A stretch of DNA of 64,000 nt from Casuarina equisetifolia. Lineage: Eukaryota > Streptophyta > Magnoliopsida > Fagales > Casuarinaceae. The notes below the pieces were generated by a model. That model worked only from the letters and a program-made list of their open reading frames with translations, was not told the DNA's origin and did not search any database. Made by a program: the position numbers and the translations under genes. Positions within the stretch are counted from its first letter, which is position 1, and every line of letters starts with the position of its first letter. Location of the stretch: NCBI GenBank assembly GCA_028551475.1, contig CM052356.1:18689884-18753883 (forward strand). Direction: 5' to 3'. Below are positions 12,501 to 24,864 of the stretch, piece after piece.

Positions 12501-15500
12501 TTGACATTCAACTCCCTCATATTCCTGTTTATTTAATAAAAAATTAATTTTAAAGTATAAAAATGTGTTCTTTATATGGCACCAATCTAAATTCATGTAT
12601 GACACTTTATTGTGAGCTAAATTTCTAGTTTCTAGCCATTCTTTCATCATTCATAGACTAAGTCCTAATGAAAGAAATTAAAAATAATAATTATATTATA
12701 TTATCAAAATCTTAATTTAATATCTTTGTTACGAGTACCCTTTCCAATAAAGATTGATTCAGTGAAAGATTAGATTCTTTCTAAACAATCAATGAGTTGA
12801 AGTGCATTCAATGCATCTACTACGCATTTTGCCTCAATAATAACCACGAAACTTGGTTCTTCCTCCGTCCCTTTTCCCACCTGGACACCCAAGCTCATAC
12901 GTCATCACCTCACCTATACCAGTCCAGACAAAAGGAATAATCAACAGGTAGCACGTCAACAAGGTCCTGAGAAGGACTGCCTTCAGATTATCATTCAAGC
13001 AGAATCCTGCACAAGATCCTATGCAGAAAGCTCTCTTACCACGCGACCATACGACGCTTGCTTTATCTGCTAATATAATCTAAACTATGCTGCTGTGGAT
13101 CAAGTTGTTATTATTTTATTTGTGTTAGTTTCATTATGGTTTTGCCAATTATGGGCCCACTTCCAAGTGAAATAGTCCTTTGCTTGAAAAAAAAAATTGA
13201 TTACTTTTTGGCTAATTTAGGTCTGAAAGAGAAATGCAGCCAATGGAAAGGGTCTTTCTATGGGATACCATGTTTGACGATGGTCCATTAATGCTGAAAA
13301 TCCATTTTTATTAAACTATAGAATACTAAACAGAAAGGGAAAGTCGGTCGATCGCATCAGATTGTGATGATTTTGTAAGATTGGCATGATAAGTAGTTGA
13401 TGAGATGAGACCCATCTGAGGATTTTTTTGGTTTCAGGAGTATGACATAAAATCTTCTTTCTTTGTAACCTTCCAAGAAGAAGGAGAAGAGCACCAAGCA
13501 GTCAAGTTTACAAGTAGGGTAAGTGAGGTTATGTAAAAAATAGCTCATTTTCCTTTTGAATTAGGCCCATAAGAGAAGATATCTTTTTATTTTTATTTTA
13601 AATACAAAAGATATTGAGTAATATGAAACATATCATTTTCAGGGATTTTGATCAGTTTAACTAAGTTATCAATTAAGTAACAATAATTGAACCCATGTTA
13701 CTTGTAGAAAGTAAATACCTTAACAAGTTTTAAACCGTATATAACGCATTGTGTCAACTTTCATATAGGCTCACTTTTATGTCATCTCATAGGCTATAAT
13801 GCATTATGCACCGGCCCTCCAAGAAAGTTCGGTTACGTTTAGATTCAGATGGAAGGCCGAAGTAGAAAGATTAGACAGTGATGGAGAATAGTGACTTAGA
13901 CCAGACGGCAACAAAGAATTTCCACGCACCTTTTTTAAACTTTCGTACGTGGTTCGCTATGATGAAAGCAAACAATGTAAAGATATTACCTCCAACAGTT
14001 CACATAGGATGCAAGCTTAAAAGATCAGACACTTCCCCTTAAATAATAGCTCGATAAGACTAAAGTGGCATAAGACATAACCAGAAAACAAGCCCCTCTT
14101 TGTTTTATGGTCATAAATACAACCTACCTGATTCTTAGAGCGTGATTGAAATTGATGGCTTCGTGGGAGCCCCCACAAGAAAAAGAAAAGATCAATAAGT
14201 TCACAATGAGAGGCTTGAAATAATGCTGGGAAAACTGGACCATTGTTTTTCAAAGAACTGCAATCAGAAGAGATGGGCGGTTGGCTGGTGACAGGTTGAC
14301 GAATCTAGGTGGATTTGCCTGTGATTGGTAAGAAATGAGGATTTGAGAATTTTTTTTTATCTCTCGGTAGGATTGAAATCTTCTAAGAAAATATGTAAAA
14401 TAATTATATCTATACAGTTTAAAGCATTAAAAGTAGTACAAGTTTATAATTAATCTCTTCAAAGCTCTCTAGTTTCTTAAAGAAAAAGGTACAAAAGTAA
14501 AGACCCAATCCAATGTTCTTGCTTGCGTGAATTATACTATACACAATAAGTTTAGAATAGACTAGGATTTAGATTATGTAGATTTCATATTTATTATTTG
14601 TGAGATCATTTGAATTGCATAACCCTAAAAATGAGCCCACGAATATGATCTTTTACATGTAACAACAAAAGTTAGGAGGAAAGACCCGTTCATCATTTCC
14701 AAGATATTAGTGTTATAATGATGGATATAAATATCTAAGCTGATGTCATTTAACCCCTGAACTAAAAAGAAATAAGAAAGTTGATGTCTTTTCCTTTTTC
14801 TTTTTATTCTTAATTTGTTTATTTTTTCTTCCTTTTCAGCTTTCATCCTTTTTGGTGTCAGCAAAAGGGTGGCAACCTTTTTTTTTTTTTTTTGCCCCCT
14901 TTTTTTCTTTCTTTTTAAGATGGTAAATAGCCAGGGCTCACATATTTGTCAATGGCTAAAACTATTTCCCCTTATAAAATACAGCATATGCTTTAAGATC
15001 AAGGGGCTTTCCTTCACCCTATAAACTTCTGAAATGGCCAAAAGCATTTCATGACAAAACATAATTAATGTGCATGGTTAAGTTCAAACCACAAGCGACT
15101 AATCTGCATGGTAGGGCAGATCATAATATCCAAAGCAAAGGAATTTTTCCTTCAAGTCATTTCCCATATAAACATTGGCTACCTAGGAATTAGCACCCGA
15201 GGTCATAGGTTGATAGAGCTCATTCACAGTCCCCAGTGAAGAGCTTTTCTAGAAAAGCATCCGTTTTTATACATGCTCTTCTTGGTTACTAGGATCTATG
15301 TCCAATCGAATGGTCTAGTCTATAGACAAATATCATCTGAACCAATTAGGTGGGATAATAACCAAGCATGTTGATCGCAAAAAGAATATGTTTCGCCACT
15401 AATCTAAAAGTTATCTTTTTGTCCACTCATGTCCATATTAAAAAGGGTACTGTATAAGTTTCATATAACTAAGATTTATACTCTTGAGCCAAACTTTTGG

Positions 15501-16165
15501 GTAAAATTAAAATTTTTCTGTACTCAAATAGAGATGCATAAAATATGGTGGCTTTATATTATCTAAACCTTGCACAAAAATTTCTTTATAAAAAAAATAA
15601 TTCATTTATCATTAAGGCAAGTTTAAGATAGACTTCAACTTTTTGACTAGCAATTCATATGAACAATTATTTGGGTGAAATCGCTGTCAACCCAGAGCAT
15701 TGCCGGTGAAGAAAATGAGAAGTTAGATGTAAGAAAGGTAATCCCAACACTGTCGGTTTTCTTACAGGAATCTCCAGCCAGATGAAAGGTGATGTCTGTA
15801 GTGGGACTCATCTGGCATGACACACATAAGAACTCAAAATGATTAACTAGTCGATAGGGACAGCTTTGAACGCCTGACATGGCGTCCCGTGAGTGGTGCC
15901 AAATGGCAGGGGGCGGCGCACCAAACAGACAGTATCAGCTGGATTGTGGGGAGAGAGAATGTGATTTAAAAGGTTCAGTTGATGTAAAAATGGCAGTCAG
16001 TGTTGAAGAAGAATGGAAAATCTTAGCAAACAAAACTGCGGTGGGAAGAGGGGAGGGGGGGTGGCGTGAAAACTTTGTGTCACGCCGTCCAAACAAACCT
16101 TTCATTTATTTGCCACCCCACGCGCAATCAATAACCCCCCTCTTCATCTCCTCCTCCACACCATT

Positions 16166-16173
16166 TATATATA
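16166..16173 (+). promoter_or_regulatory. Probable TATA box of the VND7 gene
   Basis: TATATATA lies about 35 bases before a CA-rich stretch near 16200 that would suit a transcription start. The sequence after it is pyrimidine-rich, as in plant leaders, and leads to a good splice donor at 16382. Confidence 0.55.
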
Positions 16174-16306
16174 CATTTATTATTCCTCTTCTCTTACAAC
16201 ACAATATTCTCCAACGCCTAGATCCATCCTCTGTGTTTTTAAAACTGTCTCTCTCTCTTGAGGAACTCTCACTCATCCTCCATACCAAAACTTCTCTTTC
16301 TGTCTT

Positions 16307-16345
16307 GCTCTCTCTCTCTCTCTCTCTCTCTCCCCTCTCTCTGTG
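16307..16345 (+). repeat. CT-rich tract in the VND7 leader exon
   Basis: A nearly pure CT run lies in the inferred first, non-coding exon of VND7. CT/GA repeats in plant leaders are known binding sites for BASIC PENTACYSTEINE (GAGA-binding) factors. That they act here is inference. Confidence 0.7.
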
Positions 16346-16381
16346 CGCCTTCTCCAAAACACAGCAGCAGAACATTTTTCT

Positions 16382-17188
16382 GTGAGTATTTGGTTTCTTT
16401 CATTGATGTATAACTCTTTCGGTGTTCATCCACGATCTAGACTCATTGTTTTGGATGTTAACTCAGTCCCATGCAATCTGCGTTGGAAGAATATGTTCTT
16501 TCACAGAGAAATCCGAGCCACTTGCAGCCTCTGAGAGAGAGAGATAAAGATTTTATGCATGCTTTAGTTCTGTGTTGGAAGTGCTCGTCCTTGACAAGCT
16601 TTTCCCTGCTATTGAGTGAATTGTCTAGCACGGTGGGTGTGAAAGCGTTTTCCAACACCGGGGGCTGGGAGTGCACTGCACTCAAAGAAACAGAACATGC
16701 TTGTACCAGCAAAGTCAAGCTTTTCGGCCTACTTTTGTGTTCAATATACTTCGCCTAAGCTCATGCAACTTAGCTCATTTAATTAGTGTTATTCTTGATA
16801 GGATCTTTGGTGGGTTGCACTGTTTATTCTGACATTTTTTTGTGATAGTACACATGCAGGACCACCGAGGTCCCACAAAGTTGCATCATCGTAATCATTA
16901 TCATTTATCCTAGCCTTCTGCTTTGCTGGGATGGATATGAATCATAACTCTAATATAGAGGGAGACATTAGTGGAGGGTTCACTGCCCTTTTAAGCTCTG
17001 ACATTTACCTCTGTCTCTGGGTCATGTCTTTCGCAGTAGTTCATCTTGTTAGGCCAAAGCTGAAAGGCACTCTAAGGTTGTCTGGCTTTGAATATTTTAC
17101 AATAATCTGCTTTCATGTCTAAGGGTGCAGATGGGTGAAAAATGAGATTAAAAGCTTTGAAAGCATGAAAGAAACTCCATTTGACTTG

Positions 17189-17236
<48 letters not shown>

Positions 17237-17259
17237 CACATACTTTGTCTCTTTCTCAG
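16382..17259 (+). other. Inferred leader (5' UTR) intron of VND7
   Basis: A GTGAGT donor at 16382 follows the putative leader exon, and a CTTTCTCAG acceptor ends at 17259, fourteen bases before the start codon. Between them lie several ATGs and short frames that would be removed by splicing. The second CT repeat lies just upstream of the acceptor and could serve as its pyrimidine tract. No transcript evidence is available. Confidence 0.55.
17191..17233 (+). repeat. (CT)21 microsatellite before the VND7 start
   Basis: Twenty-one CT units plus one C lie 40 bases before the start codon of VND7 and 25 bases before the inferred leader-intron acceptor. The repeat is expected to vary in length between individuals. 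Confidence 0.95.
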
Positions 17260-17272
17260 GGGAAGAATATCA

Positions 17273-19089
17273 ATGGAGATGGAGTCTTGTGTTCCACCGG
17301 GCTTTAGATTTCACCCAACGGAGGAAGAACTCGTGGGTTACTACCTTGCAAGAAAGATTAACTCGCTGAAAATCGACCTAGATGTTATTGTTGACATTGA
17401 TCTCTACAAAATGGAGCCGTGGGACATCCAAGGTATTTTTTCAAAGTACAACAAACATATAACGAAAGTGTTATGTGCAAATGTCTTGTCTATACTCTTT
17501 TTTATACTGTTGATTTATTCAAAGTTAAGATGAGACAATGTCATTTCACATTGAAGAAATTATGAACGATGTCCAAGGAAAGATGTAGAAACTTTATATT
17601 TGTATGAAGGTCAATATCAGTATAATGAACCCACTAGTGGGACGGATAGATGAAAAGATATGCTTCTTTCTTCACTAGTCAATGATTCTTTGTTCTGTAA
17701 TCAATATCTTGATGCCAAATGGCAAGTTAGAACGGAAGTTCATTCATTTATTTTCTGTTCTTTGATCTGTGGTTGCTGCAGCCAGATGCAAGCTAGGGTA
17801 TGATGAACAGAATGAGTGGTATTTCTTCAGTCATAAAGATAAGAAGTACCCAACAGGAACGCGGACTAACAGAGCCACTGCTGCTGGATTCTGGAAGGCG
17901 ACAGGGAGGGACAAAGCCGTGCTGTCAAAGAACAGAATCATAGGGATGAGAAAAACTCTAGTTTTCTACAAGGGACGAGCACCCAATGGCCGGAAAACTG
18001 ACTGGATCATGCATGAGTATCGGCTCCAAACAACTGAACATGGACCGCCTCAGGCAAGTTCAATAAACTAACCTGTATTTGAGATTAATGCATAGTATCA
18101 TGCATGTTACAAAGAAAATTTAGATTGAAAAAATATAATCTTTTAAGTTTTAGTTAAATATAAAAATTATTTCTTCAACTCGTGAATTAGGTATTTAGTT
18201 GTACCTAAGATGTTATAATATAATATAGAAGTCCAAATTAGTCTATTGCAACTCATTCAATTTTGAATCTTTAAAATATAATTAATATATAAGGAACACT
18301 CAATTTATCTCGCTTAATTTTAAATCTAAAATATACTTAATATGTGAAGAAAGTTTTAGATGAAAGTTACGTGTTAAAAAAATACGGTCCCTAAATAATG
18401 ATTAAATATAAAAAAAAAATGTCTCGTGACTTTATAAAGTAACTTTTAGTTTAAACTTTAACAATGCACTTGTCGAAACACTTTTATGTATGTCCTTCTC
18501 ACGTTATGCATGATCTGTTTGCAAATTAGTCATACCAGAATCCTTACACTTGAGTGTCCATGTTACTGTAATAGTCTGATAATGGTGGTTGCATATGCAG
18601 GAAGAAGGATGGGTCGTCTGTCGGGCATTCAGGAAGCCAAGCCCCAGCCATAGACAAGGTTTCGAAGCCTGGGCTCATGCTTACTATGTCAGAGAAAACA
18701 CCCAAGTCAGGCCCCTGCCATTTTCAGACTTTGCAACTACATCAGAATTGGCTAATCCAAATCAACCTGCAATCTTTCACGACCCCATTAGTTCAGTCCA
18801 CCAGGAGCTTGCTTTCGGCCACACCGCTATGGAAAACCAACTGAATGAGCTCCCACAACTGGGCAGTCCAACTGCATCAACAAGCCTGGCAACGAAAGAA
18901 GGTCTCCAGCGCAATGAATTAGACATTGAAGACTTCGACGATGAAAGGAGCATCAGCAGCCAGCATATCGACTGGAGAAACCTGGATAACTTACTCGCAG
19001 CACAATTCCCTGGAACAGCATCCTTTTCCCATCAAAACTTGTCGCTAATATCCCAGAACAGTGAACTTGGATGCTTCCCTGACCTATAA
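17273..19089 (+). CDS. VND7: NAC transcription factor VND7 (vessel master switch)
   Basis: Three exons (17273-17432, 17782-18053, 18601-19089) give 306 residues. Residues 1-150 are a complete NAC domain: [18 protein letters not shown] (subdomain A), [56 protein letters not shown] and [10 protein letters not shown]. The tail has [17 protein letters not shown] and ends GCFPDL. I recall these segments from Arabidopsis VND7 (ANAC030, At1g71930, 324 residues) and not from VND1-6. VND7 is a nuclear activator that drives xylem vessel identity, secondary-wall synthesis and programmed cell death. Intron 2 starts with GC (CAG|GCAAGT), not GT; no GT donor nearby keeps the frame. A second in-frame ATG at 17279 could also serve as the start. 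Confidence 0.93.
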
Positions 19090-19573
19090 CAGAAGCTCAG
19101 TATCTCAAAAGCCCATGCATAACAGCAAATCTCTATCTCAATACAATGACCCCTCTGAATAACAGTTCGTATCTGCTAATGAAGTTTGAACTGAATTACC
19201 CTTTAGACTTACCGAAGAGTCTCCATAGTAAAACACTCATTAACCAGAGTGAATCTGCTGCTATCTTAGGGCTCTACGTGAAAGTTTTTATCCACCATCT
19301 TACCTGCTTGTGCTATTTGTAACTGTAAAGTGTGCTCCATTGCATGCATTATTTTGTACTCGATGATTTTCTTTTGCTGTAAAATTGCATTCTGTAACAC
19401 CATCTGTCGCTCTGGAACATAATGCAATTATGACTTCTTTTTTTGTTTTTACTGTTCTTTTGTCCATTTGAACCTCTTGAAGCCAAAACCGATGAGACAA
19501 CCCTTTACAGCTTCAGCATCCTTGTAAAAGACAAGATTCGATTTCACTACTTTACGATTGTCAGGCATGACCC

Positions 19574-20000
19574 GGCCCATTGATGATATGACATTAGGCT
19601 TCACAAAGTGGGCTGAATGTTGGGCACTAGGCCCTTGTTTGTCAACCCATGGGCCAACTGAGCAACATAGACATTTCTGTCAAGGAATATTAGTAGTATA
19701 AAAAATAATTGGTACAATCTATGGGGTTTTTTTTCAAAGGAAAAAATGTGTCAAATTTTTTAACATAAATATTTGGGCCTTCTGGGCCATGTTTGTTAGC
19801 CCATGGCCCAGCAGAGTGGGTATTTCTGTCGTCCAAAAAGTTTTCTTTGTGAAAAATAAATAGTTAAGAGAGCTTTTTTTAATTAATATGTGTCAAGAAT
19901 CGAAAACTGAAATTTAAAGACAAAAAGAAAAAAAGAAAATGAGCCTTGTAGAGAAAAAGAGGTAAAGAGCAAATGGGCCTAATTTTCATGTCACGGCCCA
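19574..20000. promoter_or_regulatory. Cluster of site II (TGGGCY) elements upstream of the proteasome gene
   Basis: TGGGCC/TGGGCT or their complements occur at 19574, 19609, 19650, 19774, 19783, 19799, 19805, 19974 and 19995 (left ends), in both orientations. Site II elements bind TCP factors and are known from promoters of growth-linked genes, including ribosomal protein, respiratory and proteasome genes. They lie between the VND7 stop and the PAF TATA box, and most likely serve PAF. Confidence 0.7.
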
Positions 20001-20097
20001 TCTGCAGAACTTGAAGACAGAAAGTAGTACTGCCTAGCGTTCCCTGTCACGGCCATCTCTTCCTTTCTCATATTGCCTTGTGGAAGAAGAAAACCCT

Positions 20098-20104
20098 TAT
20101 AAAA
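20098..20104 (+). promoter_or_regulatory. Probable TATA box of the proteasome alpha-6 gene
   Basis: TATAAAA lies 92 bases before the start codon, implying a leader of about 60 bases. It follows the site II cluster. A telo-box-like AAACCCTAA lies at 20558-20566, just inside intron 1, a pairing with site II elements seen in other plant growth genes. Confidence 0.6.
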
Positions 20105-20189
20105 TCAGAGCACTGCGAGGGAGAGAGACAGTGTGTGTCCTCGTGTGGATTGCAGAAGAGGTTAAGACGACCGCAGTGGAAGAGAAACT

Positions 20190-23100
20190 ATGTTCAGGAA
20201 CCAGTACGATACGGATGTGACGACCTGGAGCCCGGCCGGCAGGCTGTTCCAGGTGGAGTACGCGATGGAGGCCGTGAAGCAAGGGTCGGCGGCGATAGGG
20301 CTCCGATCCAGGACGCATGTCGTGCTAGCCTGCGTTAACAAGGCCAATTCTGAGCTTTCCTCTCACCAGAAGAAGATCTTCAAGGTCGACGACCATATCG
20401 GCGTTGCCATCGCTGGCCTCACCGCTGACGGGCGCGTCCTTTCCCGCTATATGCGCTCTGAGTGCATCAACCACAGCTTCACCTACGAGTCTCCGCTCCC
20501 CGTCGGTCGCCTTGTTGTCCAGCTCGCCGACAAGGCTCAGGTCCGTTATCAAGCTCGAAACCCTAAGTATTCAGATTACTATTGTAGTGCGTATTTGTTG
20601 CTTGTGATGGGTGGTGAATGTTGCTTGTTTTGGATGAGGGGTGTGTGCTGGATCGTGGAATTGCAGGGTTTAGGCTTTTAGCTTTTACTTGGTGTTATTC
20701 ATTTTTGGACTTATGGTGGAGATGGGGCGGTTTGTTTGTAATAGAACGGAAAATAGGAAACTTTTACAAACCAAAGAAAGGTGGATACTTGATCAGTGAT
20801 TTTATTGTAGAAATTAGGGTTTTTCCTCTGGTGTTGGGAGAGGATTTGGTGATAAAAAGACTACCAGCTGCATCTTAGGTTTGGCGGAGTGGGATACTAC
20901 ACTTCTACTATCAAATTACTTTAACGCTTTGGTCCTAATAAAATCATTTATTTTCCATGTACACACAAGTTCTTTCCCAATGCGACGCATGTTTTTTTTT
21001 TTTAGGAAGGACCTTCTTTTTGTGGGAATGTCATTAATTCAACATGTAGGCTGTGATCTTCAGCAAGAAATGAGTTTTTTTTATTAGCATTCTTTGACTT
21101 ATATAATGTACAAACAAATCTGTTGGTATATAGTGGGTATTGATTTGGCCAGTTTCAAGTAATATTAGCCACTTCTTGCCATTAAACGCTTCAATGTAGT
21201 AGTGATATGCATATCATATATTTATTTGCTTCGAATTAGTAGTCATCTATACATATATTTTTTTGCAGATTTTAACAAATTTGGACAATTATGCATGTCA
21301 AATGGACAGGTTCTTGTTCTGCTTTCATTTGAGTGCAGATTCAGATGTGCTAAGCAATCACATTAGTTTAACTGCAGCATGAACACCCCTTGGCTGGGTA
21401 GATGTGGTTTAATTATTTTCATTTCTGACATAAAATGTCCTTAAGTTCAACTTAACTATAGACTGGTAGTCATATCTTTTCTAGAACCAACCCTGTTTAT
21501 GAATTTTCCTAGTCTTGAACTATTCCCGGTGCTATTTGAATGGGTAATCAGGAGTTATGTTATGTGTGACGAAGTGTACCCATATGTTATGCTGGACTGA
21601 GAATGCCTATTCCGTATTTTTCAAATATAATTTTCTCATATTCCAATGAATAATCTTTGTTTAACAGGTTGTGGATGGATATGCATATGCATGTGCATGT
21701 TATCAATATGTATATGTATATGCATATCTTTTAGAAATTTTTCTTGTATTGAATAAGTAAGAAACTATACATTTTGAAGGTTGTTTGAGGTCTGTGGTAT
21801 TGAAGATTTTAAGCCTTGTCTCATCAGCCAGTATTGATCAGCGGCTTTCCTAAATGACCTTATCCTTCGAAATCTTTTAGTAACTGAGGACTATTTGACC
21901 ATTCAATTGGAGTGCTTTACATTAGTAAAGGAGCTACCTATATTCCTATAAAACTAAATTAGTTTGTGAGATAAAAAGCAGATATAAATTCTAGGTTTGT
22001 TCATAAACAAGAAATGTATTTGAAGAATTATTCTAGTAGGCCAATTGTCAAAGTGGTATGTTACAGCCACCATGTAGTGGATTCAATTCATATTCATCGC
22101 TTGCTAAAAGAAACAACTATAATTTTTTAGGGGTCTTAGGTTTCAGGCAGCAAAGTCGTCACAAGGTTGGACAGAAGATGCAATCATTGCTGCGAAGTGA
22201 TTAATATTTTAGTAGAATGCTCGACTCAAGGATTGGTGTTGCATGACTCATTATATTGATTTATGTAACTCAGAGTCAGAATTGACTTCAGTGATGATGG
22301 ATTGTGTTATGTCTAACATAGAAAACTTAGAAGGAATTTCTTTGAGCCCTCATTGTATTAGGTGAAACGTGTTATTTGTGGAAGCTCCTACATCGTTCCC
22401 ACTCTTCTAATTGGTATAGCTTCGAATTTAGTTGATTGCTTTCCTCCTTATTACATGTCCTGAGGCAAAAATTAGGAAATTGTGCAGTCATGATCATCTT
22501 TTTTCTGACGATTATTTAGATGATTTTTGTAGATGTAGCTGCCTTTTTTTGTTAATTGTAATTGAAGCTTGGTACTTTGACTGCAAATATTATATGGATG
22601 AGCTATTAGTACGAGTGTCTTAATTCTGTCATGTGCTTGTGCCTTGTGGTGAAAACTTGTTGCCAGCTTGTAATTTATTTTGCTTTACACTTGATATTTG
22701 ATAAAGGATTAGTCCACAATTATATGAGTGGGTGGCTTGAATATAATGGGAAAATACAATTATTTGGCACATTTTGCTTATTCCCAGTGATGTTAATGTT
22801 GAGGGTGACTCTTTACCTGTTGATTGACCCCCCTGGACAACTTTGAAAGCATGTTCCTGGACCTGTTACAAATGTTAACCTGATGTTAAAAATTTTAGTT
22901 AAACATTGTTTGAATGGTATTGTTTTAGATATATGGGCATGTAGATCGGTTGGTCTGGGATTTGGAACTGCAGTGTGAATTTATAGTTTTTCTTTTAAGC
23001 TCAATGAGCTTAATGCTCTACTTAGTCTCCAAACAACTAAAGGTTCTCTTATTTATTGGGAAACCGATCTTACTGGTCTGATGTTTATTTACCTAAAAAG

Positions 23101-23737
23101 TTTCATAGATAGTGTTTGATTATTTTTTGCATGTGTTCTGTGTATGTAATTGACTGAAAAAGGAAATCTATATGTTTTCTTGCTTTCTACAAGAGAAGTT
23201 ATTCCTAATTTGCATCTATTCCCAACTTCTGGGTGACAGGTCTGCACACAACGCTCATGGAAACGGCCCTTCGGTGTTGGCCTGCTGGTAGGTGGCTTAG
23301 ATGAATCTGGAGCCCATCTATATTACAACTGCCCAAGTGGCAACTATTTTGAGTACCAGGCCTTTGCCATTGGCTCTCGTTCACAAGCAGCAAAGACGTA
23401 TTTGGAACGCAGGTTTGAGAACTTCACGGACTCTTCACGGGAAGACCTGATCAAAGATGCGCTTACTGCAACAAGAGAAACTTTGCAGGGAGAGAAGCTA
23501 AGGAGCTCCATTTGTACAGTTGCTGTATTGGGTGTCGGAGAGCCATTCCATGTATTGGATCAGGAAACTGTACAACAAATGATCGACAAATTTGAGCTCG
23601 TTGGAGAGGAAGAGGTTCCTGCTGCTGCTGCTGCTGAACCTGCTGCTGCTCCTGAAGAGGGCGGTGGCGCAGAACAGGGGGGTGATGCTGACCAGGGTCC
23701 TGCAGCTGACCAAGGTGTAGCTCCCATGGATATTTGA
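20190..23737 (+). CDS. PAF: 20S proteasome subunit alpha-6 (PAF, PSMA1 type)
   Basis: Two exons (20190-20540, 23240-23737) join in phase 0 to 282 residues. The start [15 protein letters not shown] followed by [16 protein letters not shown] is the proteasome alpha-type signature, whose N-terminal segment gates the channel. [35 protein letters not shown] and AKTYLERR follow in the order of plant PAF1/PAF2. The last 45 residues are Ala/Glu/Gly/Gln-rich and end in PMDI, the variable acidic tail of this subunit. The protein forms part of the outer alpha ring of the 20S core in cytosol and nucleus and has no peptidase activity itself. It is on the same strand as VND7, 1.1 kb downstream of it, and convergent with the pfkB kinase. 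The single intron is unusually long at 2.7 kb. Confidence 0.97.
20541..23239 (+). other. 2.7-kb intron of the proteasome gene
   Basis: This long AT-rich intron has a GTCCGT donor and a GACAG acceptor. Nothing in it resembles a missed exon; the protein is continuous across the junction (ADKAQ then VCTQRSW). Alternating ATGCATATGCATGTGCATG-type sequence lies near 21680-21727. No transposon was recognised. Confidence 0.7.
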
Positions 23738-24864
23738 GGATATGCAAGAGCCACGCTGTCTCTTCAGATAAGGTTTTCTAGCCATGTCTATGAAGAAAAC
23801 GGTTACAATATGTATGGCACCTTGGAAGACCTGGTTTTTATTATGGACTTTTCTTTTCTTTTCTTTTTTGGGTTCAAGTTTTCATGTCATTTGTCTGTGC
23901 CTCATCAATGCAAACACTTTAACGTCAGGCCTTGGTGAAAGTAGATTTACATTCTTACTTCTATACTGGATATATCCAACCTGGTTTTGGCTACCCTTTT
24001 TTATTTGGTCATACTGACCTCTCTGCACATTAAAAAATGTGCAATAGGCTCTCCTCCTATTTCTTAAGCTTTGTGGGGTACAAATTCTTGGCGAGCTTTT
24101 GTACTGTTTTATAGACCAGTTATAGTTCTCCAGCTAGGGAAGATGCAATGTTCGGAATTACAACAAATTCATGCCTCGGAGCGTATCATCAGAATCCCAT
24201 TTACTGTGCGTAAGATCTCAACTCTAGCTAGTCAGACGAAAGTTCAGGGACTCCAAAAAAGATGTTGACAGGGAAGCATCCTTGGAAATTATACGCATTC
24301 TTTGTGAGATAGTATTCGAAAAGATAGAACTAGGTAAAAACGGAAATATGGTTTTATGCCGCAACTACAAAACTAACTTGATTGCACACGCTGTAATGAC
24401 ATTGCTAAAGGAAAATGGGGATGGTTCAGGGTTAAGCTGAGTGAATGTTGAAGAGTTAATTAATTATATCCAGACAAAAAAAACAGTAATAAAGATACTC
24501 GCTCAGATACTCCTGGCGAGTAGATAGTCAGGTTCCCAATTTGGTGTTAATGCAGGCTCCAATACAACACTCAATGGCGAGCTAGTGTCGCATTTATGGG
24601 TCCCAGCGTACATACACATCTAAACCAAATTGACAAATGTAGTTAAAAGATTATCGCTTGGGCAAAGCACTAGTTCCCCAACATTTCAAGGTTGGATGAT
24701 AGGCCACAGATTAAAAGCCTCATAAAGGATGACTTTACATTGATTTCGAGACTATTTTCCCGAGAAATGGTCTTGTAAGCATTAGTTAAACTAGCCCCAA
24801 AATGCAACGGATGTGCCCCTTCCTTAAAAGGATAAAATTACGTCAATGTGGGAAGAAAGAACAG
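23738..24864. other. Convergent 3' flank between PAF and the pfkB kinase
   Basis: These 1.1 kb hold the 3' untranslated regions of two genes that face each other. Short open frames here have no coding character. No other feature was seen. Confidence 0.6.

Larger units (their letters stand above)
9036..16165. other. Long intergenic stretch between the J-domain gene and VND7
   Basis: No convincing gene was found in these 7.1 kb. The block 10390-11080 is less AT-rich than its surroundings and pyrimidine-rich on the plus strand, with a GTG-started open frame of 145 codons (10633-11070). It looks like an untranslated leader or a non-coding transcript rather than a protein gene. Most of 11100-15650 is AT-rich with scattered poly(T) or poly(A) runs (for example 14879-14893). 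The last several hundred bases are presumably the VND7 promoter. Confidence 0.5.

Noticed and set aside
15879-16385. 168-codon open frame before VND7
   Set aside because: It overlaps the TATA box and CT-rich leader of VND7, and its second half is Leu/Ser repeats from the CT tract.
17135-17272. Longer N-terminus for VND7 starting at 17135
   Set aside because: It would translate the (CT)21 repeat as Leu-Ser repeats; family members start a few residues before PPGFRFHP, as the ATG at 17273 does.
18058-18059. GT donor four bases after the GC donor of VND7 intron 2
   Set aside because: Using it would add four bases and shift the frame before the conserved [10 protein letters not shown] segment.
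18100-18480. Imperfect AT-rich repeats in VND7 intron 2 as a MITE
   Set aside because: Two similar stretches (near 18260 and 18320) occur, but no terminal inverted repeats or target duplication could be found by eye.
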